From the NCBI GenBank assembly GCA_014621425.1, contig JAANBB010000243.1:1-59513 (forward strand): 59,513 bases of DNA, written 5' to 3'. The stretch is from Cylindrodendrum hubeiense. Lineage: Eukaryota; Ascomycota; Sordariomycetes; Hypocreales; Nectriaceae. The stretch's first letter is position 1; each line of letters starts with the position of its first letter. A program made the translations under genes and the position numbers. Of the stretch, positions 10,701 through 22,301 are shown piece after piece. The notes beneath the pieces are model-generated. The model was not told the DNA's origin. It searched no databases and saw only the letters and a program-made list of their open reading frames with translations.

Positions 10701-13405
10701 CTTCTGGCCGGTCGGTTAGCCGGTGGCTGGCTGGGCGTACAACAGCTGTAGCATCCGAGACAACATGACAATCGATGACATCCAACACCACGACACCACC
10801 AAGCTCAGCCCCCCGGCTGGACATTCAATCCCGAGGGCTGCGTACGGAGTGCCTAGAAGGGGGAACTTGAAGCCCCCCCTCCCAGCTCCAGGCAAGGAAG
10901 CTGTGCTACAGCTAACCGCCTGCGGAGGGATCATGATGAACCTCGACCGCACCCCGCAGACTCTCCCATCCCCTTGGTCACGCCGCCAATGGGAAATCCA
11001 CCCAGTGGGGATTCCCGGCGGCGGCGTCGGGCCTGCCCAGCACAGCAGTACGGCACAGCCGCTGCGGCGTGGCAGCTCGGGCGTGCAAACCCAAACCCAA
11101 ACCCGTCGGCGACGTGTGCGTGTGATGGGACCGCAGCGGCATCCCATTAGCAAAGGAGCAACGGCGTGGCACTCGCTGAACCGAGGCCGGTGGCTGGCGG
11201 TGGCACCGTGGCATCAGTCGAAAGAGGCAAACCGTCCATCAGCAACACACATCAGCAAATGCGCAATCAGCAACTACTGAAGCACGAGCGGAGCCTCAGC
11301 ATGAATGACAGTCCCTTTCCAACAGACGAGGCAATTCCGTATGTAAGATGTAGAGTTCTGGGCCCCCAAGCACGGCTTGCATCAATCCGTCCCCTTGTGA
11401 GCAAGCATAAGCTATGCGTCTCATCTGCAAGCCATCAGTACCTCGCCCATGGTACCCTTTCCTCATCGCCTCCATCCGCCCGTCTGGACCGCCCTGCCAA
11501 AACGGCAATTCTGCTCGGTTCTCCAAAACGAACCGCCCCGATGGTCTGATGCCCTCAAATCGAGATCCGATGGCAGGGCTTGTGGGAGAGGCCCCCAATG
11601 GCTCCCGGACTCTCTCCGACCTGCTCCCCCGCAGCGGCCGGAATTGAGGCCTCGTCGACCTGGCCGAAAGGGGACATTTCCGGCGGCACGTTGGGAGCCC
11701 AATGCCACCCCCCGAGCCGCCGTGGTTGAGATTCTTGGTTCGCACAGCAGTGTATTCATGACCAACTAAACACCCACTCGCGCCGAGGCCAGTTCTGGAC
11801 CATCAAGCCGCCAGCAAAAAGGCATAGCACAGACAATTGCATGCCGCCATTCCCCTCATCCAGAAACAGCTGCTCCGTCCAGATGACCTCTGGCCCCTCA
11901 ATGCCTGCACCCGCCGCCCCCTCCTCCATGGCCCCGGTCCCCACCCGGCCCCGCGCACTTCATGCAAACCGGTGGTCTAGGGTAGCTGTCTGCCCCATGC
12001 TTCCCGCGGCTTTCCGCCCGCAATGGCTCCTACGTACCGCGTACATAGTAAACCCATCCACTCACGATCGGTGGAGTCGCCTCGTGGCCCAGGGCACGGC
12101 TGCAAGAAGCGTGCTGCAAGACGTGCTCCGCCCTCTCCTGCACAGCGCCGATTTCACTCTTTCCTGTCTATTTTTCGCCCCTGTCAAACCCTGGCTTTTG
12201 CCTCGTGCTGCGTGTGATGGTTCTTGACCTGCGCGCCTCCCTTAAGCGACTGCCGGCTCCGGTGGACCAGGCCCGAGAAGACCCGACGGCAGGCTGCGCA
12301 GGGCCATCGAGCCGTCGCATGGTTGGTCCCTGGCTTCGATTCAGGGCGCCCTAGGCTCAGACATGAGGCTGTTGGAGGCGGGTGTTGCTCCGTACATGGT
12401 ACCTGTGCATGGTAATGCAGGGCGTGGACAAGCTGTGCGATATCTGGATCGAGTTTCTCTCAAGTACCTACCTACCAACGCCACGGAATCAACCACATCC
12501 AAGGACCATACTCCATGAGAGGGATAAGCTACATTTTCCAATGGTCACCGGAGAGAGAAGGGTTCCATCTTGGCTGCTAGAACGCGGGCCGAGCCCAATG
12601 GTTCGATGTTCGCTGCAATGCTACCCCACAACACCACCCGCCCAGGGACTTTGAAGCTATCGTGAGCTTCATCCGCGGCCCCCGTTTCGACACCCTCCCC
12701 GTTCATCCCGCCCGGTCCATGACTCTCAATCTCTCTCCTTCTGCAGCCGAGATACCCTCGGGACGCTGCAGTCCGAAGCGCCCGCCGCCCATCCAGCAAT
12801 CCCTCGCAAGCGAGCCTATGAGCGTCCCACATGGCGATATGGAAACCCTGGCGCCCCATCCAAGCCCCAAGGACCATCTGCACGCATCCGCGAGGCAGAT
12901 CGGCACTATCGGCGTTCGAGCAAGGCAGTACCCGCATCTAACATGCCCGAAGCCTGGGATGCAACTCCAACAACCTTGGCTGGCTGCACCCTGCTTTCCA
13001 TCGCCGGCCAACCAGCCAGTCACCACCAACTACCGGAGGTACATCATCTGTCCCTGCGCATACGTGGCTCCCTCGCCTGAGCGCTGTTGCAGGCCTGCCA
13101 GGCCGCGTGAGATTTGAGGGCAACCTATTTTCTGCTCTGGCGTCGACGGCGTGTGTAATTGCAGGCACTCATGTGGTGCCACGCGCGCAACGGGCATTGA
13201 CTGGCGAGTGAAGATAGCACGCCTTATTGCCATGCGGATGCAGGTGCAATAATTGAAACTGTGGGTGGAACCGCTTCCTAATCATGTCGAAAGAGGCAAA
13301 TATTCTGCAACAGACGCCGTGTGAAGGGCACTGTCGCCTTTCTCATGGAACTGTGACTTTTCAAGGGGTATCTCATCCATCGAATCGAGCTCCTCCATCG
13401 GGACA
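7748..13405. other. Long intergenic region of about 5.6 kb without a supported gene
   Basis: This is exceptionally long next to the 100-500 bp gaps among neighbouring housekeeping genes. The part next to 7748 is the promoter and leader of the trehalose-complex gene, rich in purine/pyrimidine tracts (8100-8180, 8360-8420). Frames of 130-231 codons exist on both strands (for example 8787-9482 minus and 9673-10203 plus) but are Pro/Ser/Arg/Gly-rich, lack domains and overlap each other, as expected in GC-rich noncoding DNA. I found no tRNA, 5S rRNA or transposon hallmarks. It may hold a noncoding transcript or a fast-evolving gene with introns that I cannot recognise. Confidence 0.45.
10365..10390. 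repeat. (AAAAT)n microsatellite
   Basis: About five units of a 5-bp A/T repeat, followed by a short A run, stand out in otherwise GC-rich intergenic sequence. A (GCA)n stretch lies immediately before it at 10349-10360. Confidence 0.85.
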
Positions 13406-15064
13406 CTAATTCCGCCAAAGCCGGACGGCCTTGTCCTTGCCTCCGCTCGCAACTCTTTTTCCATCCGGGGCCCAGTCCACGGCATACACCTCATCCTGAT
13501 GGCCGGGCAAGTCCATTGCCAGCTGGTGGGATGCCATCGACCAAACCTTCAAAGTCGTATCCTTCGATCCTGTCACGAGTAGTCTCGAATCCGCAGAGAA
13601 TGAGCACTGGTAAACGGGAGCCACATGTCCACGGAGGGTGTTGATGAACTTGCCATCCCTGAGGTGGTTGTTAGCAAATCAAGTAAGTCAAGTGGGATTT
13701 GGTGACACATACCTGCCGCTCCAAAGCTTGGCGTGGTTGTCCCATCCCGCACTGGCGATGAGGCTACCATCGGGTGAGAATGAGACATGGTTGATTTGCT
13801 TTTGGTGACCCAGCATACGCGCAACCGGCTTCGTTCCTTGGGAGGGATCCCACAGATACATGGTAAAGTCATCACTGGCCGAGACCACACGCTCCGCGAC
13901 CCTGCCCTGGAACTTGGCAGCCTTCTCAAATCGCTCCTTGGCCTTGATCCGCTTACCCTCGTCGGTGTCGGGGACGGGAGTGTGGTCGTAGAAAGCGGTT
14001 CGTAAAGCAAAATCAGTCGAGAGAGCAAGATGGTTCACCCAGTGAGCATGTGAAGACAAGGTGTGCACCAAAACTCCCTTCTCGGCATTCCATACTCGGA
14101 TTGTCTTGTCATGGCTTGCACTGTAAACGAGACCTTCGCCACCCCAGCGAACACAACTGACACTGCTCTTGTGTCCAGAGAGGACATGCTCTGTTCGACC
14201 AGTGTTGACCACCCAGATTCGGATAGTCGCATCCTTACTGGCGCTCGCAATTCGAGGAGTTCCGTCTCTCCACAGATGATACGGCTCCCACGCAATATTA
14301 GTCACCCACTTTGAGTGTCCAGTCAGGGGACTTCCGACAGCCTTTCCAGTCACTGGGTCCCAGAGGCGGACTGACTTATCCATGCTTCCAGTGGCCAACC
14401 TCTCTCCGTCAGGAGACCAGGCGACGCACAGAACCCATCCACCATGACCGCTGAGAGTGTGCTTGGGGGTACCAGTATCAGTATCCCATATACGCGCAGT
14501 CTTGTCGCCAGAACCGGTCGCGAGAAGGCCGCTGGACCGGGGGCTGAACTGTGCTGCCAGGATGGCCTCGCCGTGTCCTGGCATCTTGTTCGACATGCGC
14601 GTGACGGCATGGACTTTGAACACAGCCTGGGGCTCGGCGCTAAGGGTGACTGTCGTCTCAAAGGGGTTCTCAATTCCATGGCTGCGAAGAAGTTGGAGCA
14701 AATCGGTGGGATATTGATCGACAATGATATCGGAGCCGGGGATGTGGATTCGGAACCGGTATGGTAGGAACTCTTCCCTCTCCTAGAAACAAATGTCAGC
14801 AGGGTGTTCCATGCACAGATGGAGAGTTGGCAAAATTACCCTAGCCAGAAGTGTGTTCAATAGAAGGGACAGGTTCTTCTCCGAGGCATCGGCAAGAGGC
14901 ACTTCAATCACATCGGCCATTTGCTTGCCGTCACTATCGAGGAAGCGGGCCTTGAAGGAGCCGTCAGGCCCCATCGCGAGGGCCGTGACATCTTGCTGGA
15001 TTTGCGAGCGCTCGAGCTCTTCGCGTCTTTGCCGCTTAGACGGCGGGGGTACGATAGTCGCCAT
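13406..15064 (-). CDS. RSA4: Ribosome assembly WD40 protein Rsa4/Notchless (NLE1)
   Basis: Rsa4 sits on late nuclear pre-60S particles; its N-terminal NLE/UBL domain is pulled by the AAA-ATPase Rea1 to drive particle maturation (established). Three exons, complement(13406-13658, 13713-14782, 14840-15064), give 515 residues, the same size as yeast Rsa4. Introns of 57 bp (GTAATT...TTTCTAG, restoring LLAREREEFLPYRFRIHIPG) and 54 bp (GTATGT...CCTCAG, restoring WSGRDGKFINTL) keep frame. Residues about 1-115 match the NLE domain. The rest is a WD40 propeller of about eight blades, with clear GH...WD-type blades such as GHGEAILAAQFSPRSSGLLA, GHGGWVLCVAWSPDGERLA and GHQKQINHVSFSPDGSLIA. The extra insert between blades (HTPVPDTDEGKRIKAKERFE) is characteristic of the Notchless family. 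It ends in KAVRLWRN. Confidence 0.95.
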
Positions 15065-15328
15065 CGTGAAAGTAACTGCTGTTGTGCTTGTGAAATATTT
15101 GGATGGCTCAAGGCGGCATGGTGGGGCAGTTGGGCAAAATCGGCAAAATCTGAGAAATTTTGGCGGTGAGGATTGCGATGGATACGCTAACAGAACCAGT
15201 GGAAACCCCCACATATTCCCGTTAAGGCCACAAATATGCACTGCTGAATGTAGCTCGCCCTTCTTCCCTTTTCCTTTCCTTATCCTTATCAAAGCAGCGC
15301 CAGTTCCGTATAACGCCTGATGTCCTTT

Positions 15329-16384
15329 TCATCCCGTCTGCTGCGCCCCCTGCGACGGCCTTCCGCGCATGCGCTTTGGAGGTCCGGGGTAGTGTTGGAA
15401 TTGGGGCATATCTATGCCCGGGACGGGTATCGGGGTTTGTTGCGGGTTCTGCGGTAAATACAGTTGTGATTGCATCATAGCCTGAGCCTGGGCCTGAGCT
15501 TGGGCCTGGGCTTGTGCCTGGGCCTGGGCTTGTGCCTGCGCATCCTGCTGAGGCAATGGCTGCTGTTGTACATGCTGCTGCTGGACGTGCAGCTGCTGCT
15601 GGTTCTGCTCGACTTGTCTTCGTTGACGAGCTTGTTGTTTGTGTGCAGATGATTGCCGCTTGCCGTCCTCGATCTGACGATGTCTCTTATCTTGGGCCTC
15701 TTGCCTCTTCTGCCGCTGCACGTCCTCGTTCTGGACGGCATAAATGGCTGCAATCCTGAGTTGCAGCTGCGATAGGATCCCGAGGCGTTCCGGCTGCGAC
15801 ATTTTGCGATACTCGCCCTTGAACTGGTGGAAGGTATCGCCGGTCAAGCGGAGGACAGCGTTCGACACGCCGGCAACCTGGATCGCAGCCGAGGTCTCGG
15901 CATCAGGCAAAGGACCATCATCTGCGCCCGTTAGAAACAGCGAGGCGGTCGGACTGGACCCTCCCTCACCTTCTAGATCCTCAACGGTATTGTTCTCGTC
16001 TTCGCTGGGTGGTTCGGGTGTCGGGGGTTCTGGGGTTCCTGGCTCGTGGTTGTGCTGATCGCAGGTTATCGTCAACACCCATCCGCCCATCGTCTTTCGA
16101 TGCACTGCTTTGGCTTTCCAGGGGCAATCCGTCTTCTTGGTCGTCGTCTTGTGCTTGGTGGCCATGCACCGATACGGCCTGCCGCCTCGATCGCAGACGA
16201 GATCGCATCGGACTATGTCGTTTCCTGGGATGTCGGCACCACCCACTTTGCCGCGGTGGGACCTGGCCTTGACAATCTTGTAGCCATCCTTTTCCATGCG
16301 ATCATTCAACTCCTTAAAGAGGTCCTCGTAGGAGTTGAAGATGCCCGAATGGGGCACCGAGACGGCCTCGAGGATGCCGAACAT
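15329..16384 (-). CDS. FAR1-type zinc-binding domain protein with Gln/Ala tract
   Basis: Intronless 351-residue frame. Residues about 15-120 have the layout of the FAR1/WRKY-GCM1-type zinc-binding domain known from MULE transposases and plant FAR1/FHY3: F-x-S-Y-E-D-L-F, then a CDLVC pair, a CPWKA cysteine, a GGWVLTITCDQHNHEPG stretch carrying H-x-H, and basic residues between. The rest is low complexity: a Pro/Glu/Asp linker (about 120-150), a helical part (about 170-215) with IYAVQNEDVQRQKRQEAQ, then a very Gln-rich segment ending in a (Gln-Ala)n run and a basic C-terminus (PPKRMRGRPSQ, AT-hook-like). No transposase catalytic core follows, so this looks like a domesticated DNA-binding domain, probably a nuclear regulator (inferred). 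It lies 264 bp upstream of RSA4 on the same strand and is divergent from MSH4. Specific targets are unknown. Confidence 0.72.
   Translation of the reverse strand: MFGILEAVSVPHSGIFNSYEDLFKELNDRMEKDGYKIVKARSHRGKVGGADIPGNDIVRCDLVCDRGGRPYRCMATKHKTTTKKTDCPWKAKAVHRKTMGGWVLTITCDQHNHEPGTPEPPTPEPPSEDENNTVEDLEGEGGSSPTASLFLTGADDGPLPDAETSAAIQVAGVSNAVLRLTGDTFHQFKGEYRKMSQPERLGILSQLQLRIAAIYAVQNEDVQRQKRQEAQDKRHRQIEDGKRQSSAHKQQARQRRQVEQNQQQLHVQQQHVQQQPLPQQDAQAQAQAQAQAQAQAQAQAQAMMQSQLYLPQNPQQTPIPVPGIDMPQFQHYPGPPKRMRGRPSQGAQQTG
15478..15545 (-). repeat. (Gln-Ala)n coding repeat, imperfect hexanucleotide
   Basis: A run of CAGGCC/CAAGCC-type hexamers on the minus strand encodes about eleven alternating Gln-Ala pairs in the FAR1-like protein. 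The unit keeps frame, so length change would be tolerated; this is a likely polymorphic site. Confidence 0.8.
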
Positions 16385-16766
16385 GGTGGGCTTGGGACGC
16401 GATCAACGCGTTCGGCGCTCAACGATGTGTGGATTTGCCCATCGACCGGTGTGAGGCGTTGGCGGGCGGCCGTGTCAAGGTGTCGCGGGGGAGATTGGTG
16501 AGGAATTTCCGGCCCGCCCGGCTAAGCTTCGGTTGGCGGGGAGCCTCCTTCCCCCGGTCTGTAACTCCATTGTGACGATGCATCAGGCAGCACTGGAAAT
16601 CTCGTAGATGCGCATCAGTATCTTTCTCTGCTTGTTCTGATTTGTGATTATAAAATCCCTGCAAATCTCTGTGATTCATCAATCTCATTGTCTTTCCGGT
16701 TTTGAGAATTGACAACTTCATTCGCGACTGTCTGCTACGCACTTACACGCCGAACTAACACGGAGC

Positions 16767-16802
16767 ATGACGGCAGAAGACCAACAGCGCAACCATGTCT
16801 GA
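16767..16802 (+). promoter_or_regulatory. Overlapping upstream ORF at the MSH4 start
   Basis: An ATG 28 bp before the MSH4 start opens an 11-codon frame (MTAEDQQRNHV) whose TGA lies just after the MSH4 ATG in another frame. If the leader includes 16767, ribosomes using it would pass over the main start, so MSH4 translation would need leaky scanning. The uORF ATG is in a fair context (GAGCATGA) and the MSH4 ATG in a better one (AACCATGT). Transcript ends are unknown. Confidence 0.45.
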
Positions 16803-19676
16803 TACAATTTTCTCGTTTTCGGCGTCATCACGGACAGCCAGTCAATCTTCTTCGGCGTATTTCCGGAACAATGCCCAACTTTCGTTACCCGAGAGTTCGT
16901 CCATGCCAAGTGGCCGTGGAAGCAGAAGGCCGCAGACCAGCCTCAGCTACGGCTCCAGTTACCCGTCTGCGGCCAGCACCAGACCAGGCACATCTCGACC
17001 ACCGACAACGCGCCCTGGTACTAGACAGAGCATCCAGTCAGGGCGAAAGTCACGAACGGCCACTGCGTCGTCGATTTTGGGACTCACCGAGTCTCACAGC
17101 GTTGTGTGTGCGGTCAGCGAGGCCCGTGGTGTCTCCCCTGCGGTAGGAGTAGCATTTGTTAATGTTTCAATTGGCGAAGTCGTCCTCAGTCAGATATGTG
17201 ACAATCAATCCTATGTCAAGACCATTCACAAGATCCAGATGTCAGCTCCTTCTCGCATTCTCTTCATGGCGACAGCTTGCTCCCCAAATGCCCCAAGCAC
17301 CCTCTTCTCTCTTGTCCAGGAACTTGTCCCAGAAGCACAAGTTGATGCTTTGGATCGCTCAGCTTGGTCCGAGACCGATGGGCTGGAGTACATCCAGAAC
17401 CTGTCATTCAAAGATGACATTGAACCCCTGAAAGTGGCCGTTCAAGGCAAGTACTATGCCATCAGCTCATTCGCTGCTGTAAGTTTGAGTATCAGAATGA
17501 GATGTCAAGTGGCAAAACATGTCTCACCAAAATACAGGCAATGAAATATATTCAGCAGCATTTCGTCATTAGCTTCTCTCCACATTCCCTTCGTATCCGA
17601 TATCGACCCTCCGAGGACACAATGATGATTGACATATCTGCCATCCAGTCTCTCGAAATCATGCAAAATTTGCGCAACACCAAGTCAAAGGAATCTCTTT
17701 TTGGCTTGCTGAACCATACATCCACGCCCATGGGATCTAGAATGCTTCGAAGTAACATTCTTCAACCCCCAACGCGCCTAGAGTCTTTTATCAACCCTCG
17801 GTATGACGCATTGGAGGAATTGACGACCAACGAAGAGATGTTCCGTGAGATTCGGAAAGGTAAAACACCCTACGTCATCATGCCGTCTCCACGTACTAAC
17901 TACACGTAGCTCTGAAGCTCTTTCATGACGTGGAGAAGTTGTTAACCAAGGTACCTCGATTGCTGCTATAGCGAAGCGCCAACTAATCATCACAGCTGAT
18001 CATTGTCCCTCCGCCGGGAGATGTCCAGCAAGTCGAAGAACAAATCAACCAGGTTTTGATGGTAAAGAGCTTCCTCGAAGCCATTCCTGAGCTGTACGCA
18101 GCCCTGGAACCTGCTACGAGCGCCTTGCTGGTGAAGATTCGTGATCTTTGTCGTCCAGAGATCAGACGCCGAACGCTTGACACAATTCGCAACATCATTG
18201 AGGCAGATGTCACGTACATGAGGTCAGCCCTTGACTTGCGCAATCAGAGAACATTCGCAGTCAAGGCTGGCATTAGTGGCATGCTGGATGTTGCTCGTCA
18301 GACATACAAGGAGCTGACGGAAGAAATCCACAAGCATGTTGATGAACTCAATGGTATGTGATCTGACGACAAGCATGAAACCAGGCAACTGAAAAATGAC
18401 AGAGGCGCACGGAATCGATGCCAATTTGAAGTTTGACAACGGCCGAAAATACTGGCTTCGCCTAAGAGCCGCCGACTTTAATGATCGCCCTCTTCCGGAT
18501 GTTCTCATCCACGCCGTTCGCAAGAAGGACAAAATTGAGTGTCAGACGTTGGGCCTCGTCAAACTGAATTTGAGACTTTCAGACACGTCCAACGAAATCG
18601 TCATCCGAAGCGATGCTGTCATTCAGGCTTTAGTGAAGGAGCTTCGGCACGAGGCACCACACCTCTTTCGGGTTTGCGAATCTGTCGCCCTTGTCGACAT
18701 GATCTCATCTTTCGGCCAACTGGCCACAACTCGGGACTATGTGAGGCCCGATATCAGCGGCACTCTGGCATTGAAGTCTGCTCGTCACCCGGTCCTAGAC
18801 AAGGTATGTGTTTTAGTTGAATGTTGTTGAGCCATTCTAATATGGCAGGCCATGGCCGGTAACTTCGTTCCAAACGACTACTATGCTACCGAGCAGTATT
18901 GCTTTCACATTGTCACCGGATGCAACATGAGTGGGAAAAGCACATACATCCGAGCTGTTGCATTGTTGCAGATCATGGCTCAGATTGGATCCTTTGTCCC
19001 TGCCGAGTATGCCGCCTTTCCAATCATACACAACATATTTGCCCGTGTTTCACTCGAAGACAATATTGAGAGCAACCTATCGACCTTCTCTGTTGAGATG
19101 CGTGAAATGGCATTCATTCTCAGAAACATCAATGACAAGAGTCTTGCGGTGATCGATGAGCTTGGTCGGGCAACAAGCACGAGGGACGGCCTGGCCATAG
19201 CCATTGCGATGTCAGAAGCTTTGGTCCAGAGCAAGGCTTCAGTTTGGTTCGCAACCCATTTCACTGACCTGACTCGAGTACTTGCAGATCGGCCGGGCGT
19301 GTTGAACTTGCATCTCGCAGCCGACAGCTCCACCACACAAGATGGGTTACCCCAGATCACGATGCTCTACAAGGCAACCTCTGGTGCGATCAGTGACGAT
19401 CAACATTACGGTATCAACTTGGCACGAGCAATTGGGTTACCCCAGTCATTCATTGAAAAGGCGGAGGAGGTTGCAAAAGACTTAAGGCAGAAGAGAGAGG
19501 CAAGCAAGCGAAGCTCGGAATCAACAAAGCTGTCGGCTCGGCGCAAACTCATCTTGAATCTCCATGAGGCGCTAAAGCAAGCAAGAGATTCGGGGAGTGA
19601 AGAAGCTCTACCTGGTTATCTGAACCAGCTCCAAGAGGAGTTTATTGTTCGGATGGAAGAAGTGGACAACTTGTAA
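16795..19676 (+). CDS. MSH4: Meiosis-specific MutS homologue Msh4
   Basis: Msh4 pairs with Msh5 as a sliding clamp that stabilises Holliday-junction intermediates and promotes crossovers in meiosis; it does not repair mismatches (established). Six exons (16795-17478, 17538-17859, 17910-17950, 17996-18353, 18403-18803, 18849-19676) separated by 45-59 bp introns give 877 residues, with every junction in frame. Residues 1-95 are a Ser/Thr/Arg-rich extension. The mismatch-reading MutS domain I is absent, as in Msh4/Msh5; domains II-IV follow (from about VVCAVSEARGVSPAVGVAF). The C-terminal ATPase has Walker A GCNMSGKST (about 626-634), ESNLSTFSVEM, Walker B LAVIDELGRATS, and the switch ATHFTDL. 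The third exon is only 41 bp. It runs tail-to-tail with qutG, 132 bp apart. Confidence 0.95.
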
Positions 19677-19808
19677 CTTTTGGTGATGTAGGTGGCAAAC
19701 TTCTCGAACCCTTCACATTCGCCGATGATGGCATTCGCATGTACACGCTTACAATTGCTAGTGGTTGGGGAATCTTTGATGGCTTTGCGTCGTGGTATAG
19801 GGTAGCCT

Positions 19809-21067
19809 CTATGTTTCGGCGCCTGGCCGCTTGTAGTCTAAATGTCGAACTCGCTTCCAAACCTCTCGTACAGTTCTCTCCTGAGATTCGCGACCAGTTT
19901 CTTTCTCTGAAGGACCTGCGGGGCTATTTGCAATCAGTACCTGAGTATTGTATGCGTGGACTGGGTGGATGACTTACCGAATAGCCAAGTATAGCCTACC
20001 ACCAAGGTGAGCTTTGGGGATATCTGCTGTCTCAGGGTCTTCAGGTGGGTTGGCGGTGGTGATCAAACCTCCGGCCTCTTCGAGAATCGCAAAACCAGCA
20101 GCGACATCCCATTCCCAGCAACCACCCTCCCACCAGATATCGAAGGATCCCATGGCCGTGTATGCGAGATCAAGGGTTGCACTAGGTTAACATGTTAGTA
20201 GTTGTGGGTACTTGGGTCAACGGGGCATCATACCTCCCCAGGCTGCGCACGCCGTGGACCATGCCGCCCTTTCCGCCTCGTCCACCACGCTCGGAAGCCA
20301 TGTTGACAAAGGATTCCACCTTGCGCGTCATGTTGCCGTCGGGGATGTCTCGGCGATCCTTCCCCCACTCGCAGGAGAAGGTACACCCGCTGGGCGCGTT
20401 ATGTGGCATCGGGGGCGTCGGGTTGCGGATCAAGGGCAGCCGCTGGGTGTCATTGAGCCAGGCGCCCTTGCCGACGCAGGACGAGAAGGATTGGTGGAGG
20501 AAGGGGGCGTTGATGACACCGATGATGGGGATGCCGTTGACTGCGAAGGCGATGGACACGCAGAACATGGGGAAGAGGTGGGTGAAGTTGACGGTCCCGT
20601 CGAGGGGGTCGACTATCCAGGTCGGCCGGTCGTCGACGAGGTATGTTCGAGAGGCCCCGGCCGAGTACGACTCCTCGCCGAGGAAGCTACAAGCGCATGG
20701 ACGTCAGTTGTGGGATTCAGCATGATGGACAGCAATACCCCTCACCCATGATCAGGATACTTGGCCTCGACCGACGTCCGGATGAAGTGCTCGACATCTG
20801 GAGGGCATGGACATTAGCACAGAGCGCCCAGAGAGCCTACTAGGGACCGGCATGGCAGCGGCAAAGCAGCGGAACCCACGCACCGTTATCGGTCTTGGTC
20901 ACAATGTCTACCGAGTTCTCCTTCTCGACGTACGATACGGTGGAGGAGCTGGTCTCGTCCCCGCTCCCGTCAATGCGCCGCTGGGCTGCGGCCATGAGCA
21001 TGTCGCCGGCATCCTTGCCCAATTGCACGGCGAAGGCGTAAATCTCGGCAAGCTCCTTGTCATCCAT
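19809..21067 (-). CDS. qutG: Quinate-cluster inositol monophosphatase-like protein QutG (qa-x)
   Basis: Member of the Mg-dependent inositol monophosphatase superfamily found in fungal quinate clusters (A. nidulans qutG, N. crassa qa-x); its role there is unproven and it is not needed for the catabolic steps. Five exons, complement(19809-19923, 19978-20181, 20234-20686, 20746-20797, 20884-21067), give 335 residues. Introns are 86, 59, 52 and 54 bp. Metal-binding motifs are intact: GEES, VDPLDGTVNF and WEWDVAAG. In the last intron I chose the acceptor CAAATAG over the nearby CCGCAG, because only the first gives the family C-terminus RPAG...TVREVWKRVRHLDYKRPG. It is divergent from qutE across 507 bp. 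Confidence 0.92.
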
Positions 21068-21574
21068 AGTAGCGTTCTTCCTGAGTGTGTGTTTCCGGGA
21101 AGAAGGTCGAGCTTGAGGGTGTCGGGGCCCCGTTTTGATGGCGGTCGAATGAATGTCGAGGATAGCCGCCTCAAACCGGGCCCCAGGAGCATTCCGCGCG
21201 TGCCGGACCAACAGCGCAGTGGGGGGAAAACTGGGACGCCGATCTCAGATCTGTCAAGGCTGCTTCTGGGGCCTGGCGTTCTGCATGGGCGCCGCGCTGG
21301 GTCGCTCTGGGTCGCTCCGAGTTCCTCAGGATTACTCTGGATGAAGCTTTAGCCGGGACGGTGGGGCACGCCAGCCAAGCTTCTGGGGCGCCTGGACTAT
21401 GCCGAAAGGATGAAGGTTGAGCATAGCGACCGACGGCCGACGGCAAATATGGGACACCAGAACAGAAGCAATTCGGCGTCGACGAGTATATCAACCAGGG
21501 ATTGAGAGGTCGAAATTCCCCTAGTCAGGTACTAATTCACTACTAATTCACTTCACTAAAACCAATCCCACACA
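21068..21574. promoter_or_regulatory. Divergent qutG/qutE promoter region
   Basis: This 507-bp region separates two divergently transcribed cluster genes. At 21339-21354 lies GGATGAAGCTTTAGCC, which fits 12 of 16 positions of the Neurospora QA-1F consensus GGRTAARYRYTTAYCC. Two CTGGGG words at 21266-21271 and 21383-21388 fit the CreA consensus SYGGRG, in keeping with glucose repression of quinate genes. A short direct repeat (TACTAATTCAC, twice) sits at 21529-21550 in the qutE leader. All sites are sequence matches only. Confidence 0.4.
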
Positions 21575-22057
21575 ATGCCTCAATTCGAAGAGTCCACCAT
21601 GCCTCGTCACATCCTCCTCATCAACGGGCCCAACCTCAACCTGCTCGGCACCCGCGAGCCGCATATCTACGGCTCTACCACGCTCGCCGACGTGCAGAAC
21701 GAAGCCAAGGCTCAAGCCGAGGGATTGTCAGCCACCCTCGACTCCTTCCAGGCCAACTCGGAGGGTGCCATTGTCAACCGCATCCACGCTGCGCGGGGCA
21801 ACACCGACGCAATTGTCATCAACGCGGGGGCTTACACCCACACCAGCGTTGCCATCCGGGATGCCCTGGTTGGCGTTGACATCCCCTTTGTTGAAATCCA
21901 CATCTCAAATGTTCACAAGCGCGAGGCCTTCAGACACCACAGTTATCTGTGTGACAAGGCCGAGGCAGTTATCTGCGGGTTGGGAGTGTACGGATACACA
22001 GCTGCCATTGACTATGCGGCAAAGCACTTGAAGCTGAAGGGTCGCCCGAAATTGTAA
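21575..22057 (+). CDS. qutE: Catabolic type II 3-dehydroquinase (3-dehydroquinate dehydratase)
   Basis: Second step of quinate breakdown: dehydrates 3-dehydroquinate to 3-dehydroshikimate. Unlike the type I enzyme inside the AROM polypeptide, the catabolic enzyme is the small dodecameric type II. A single exon gives 160 residues (family about 150). Motifs are complete: [18 protein letters not shown], with the catalytic Tyr of the flexible loop, NAGAYTHTS, and [12 protein letters not shown]...RHHSY, with the catalytic His. A second ATG at 21599 ([12 protein letters not shown]) aligns with the usual start of Neurospora qa-2 and Aspergillus qutE and has a good context (CCACCATGC). The true start could therefore be there, giving 152 residues. 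Orthology to qa-2 is certain from the motifs and neighbours. Confidence 0.96.
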   Translation: MPQFEESTMPRHILLINGPNLNLLGTREPHIYGSTTLADVQNEAKAQAEGLSATLDSFQANSEGAIVNRIHAARGNTDAIVINAGAYTHTSVAIRDALVGVDIPFVEIHISNVHKREAFRHHSYLCDKAEAVICGLGVYGYTAAIDYAAKHLKLKGRPKL

Positions 22058-22301
22058 ATAATAGAATAATCACAACGGAATAGAAAAGGGATCGTTAGAA
22101 GGGATTGATAGAGGGATTTTACTCGGCATAGAAGCTGAGGGCTTGGGATATCCAAAGTGTAAATTTTGTTCACCACAATGAAATGGCAGTCACATACAAC
22201 ACTGGAATAAAGAGGCACAATAGCAATGGAGCAAATCATTAAGATAAAAATGAATCGTTAGAATAAATCGTTACAGAGGCTCGCTAAGGCTCTTAATATA
22301 A

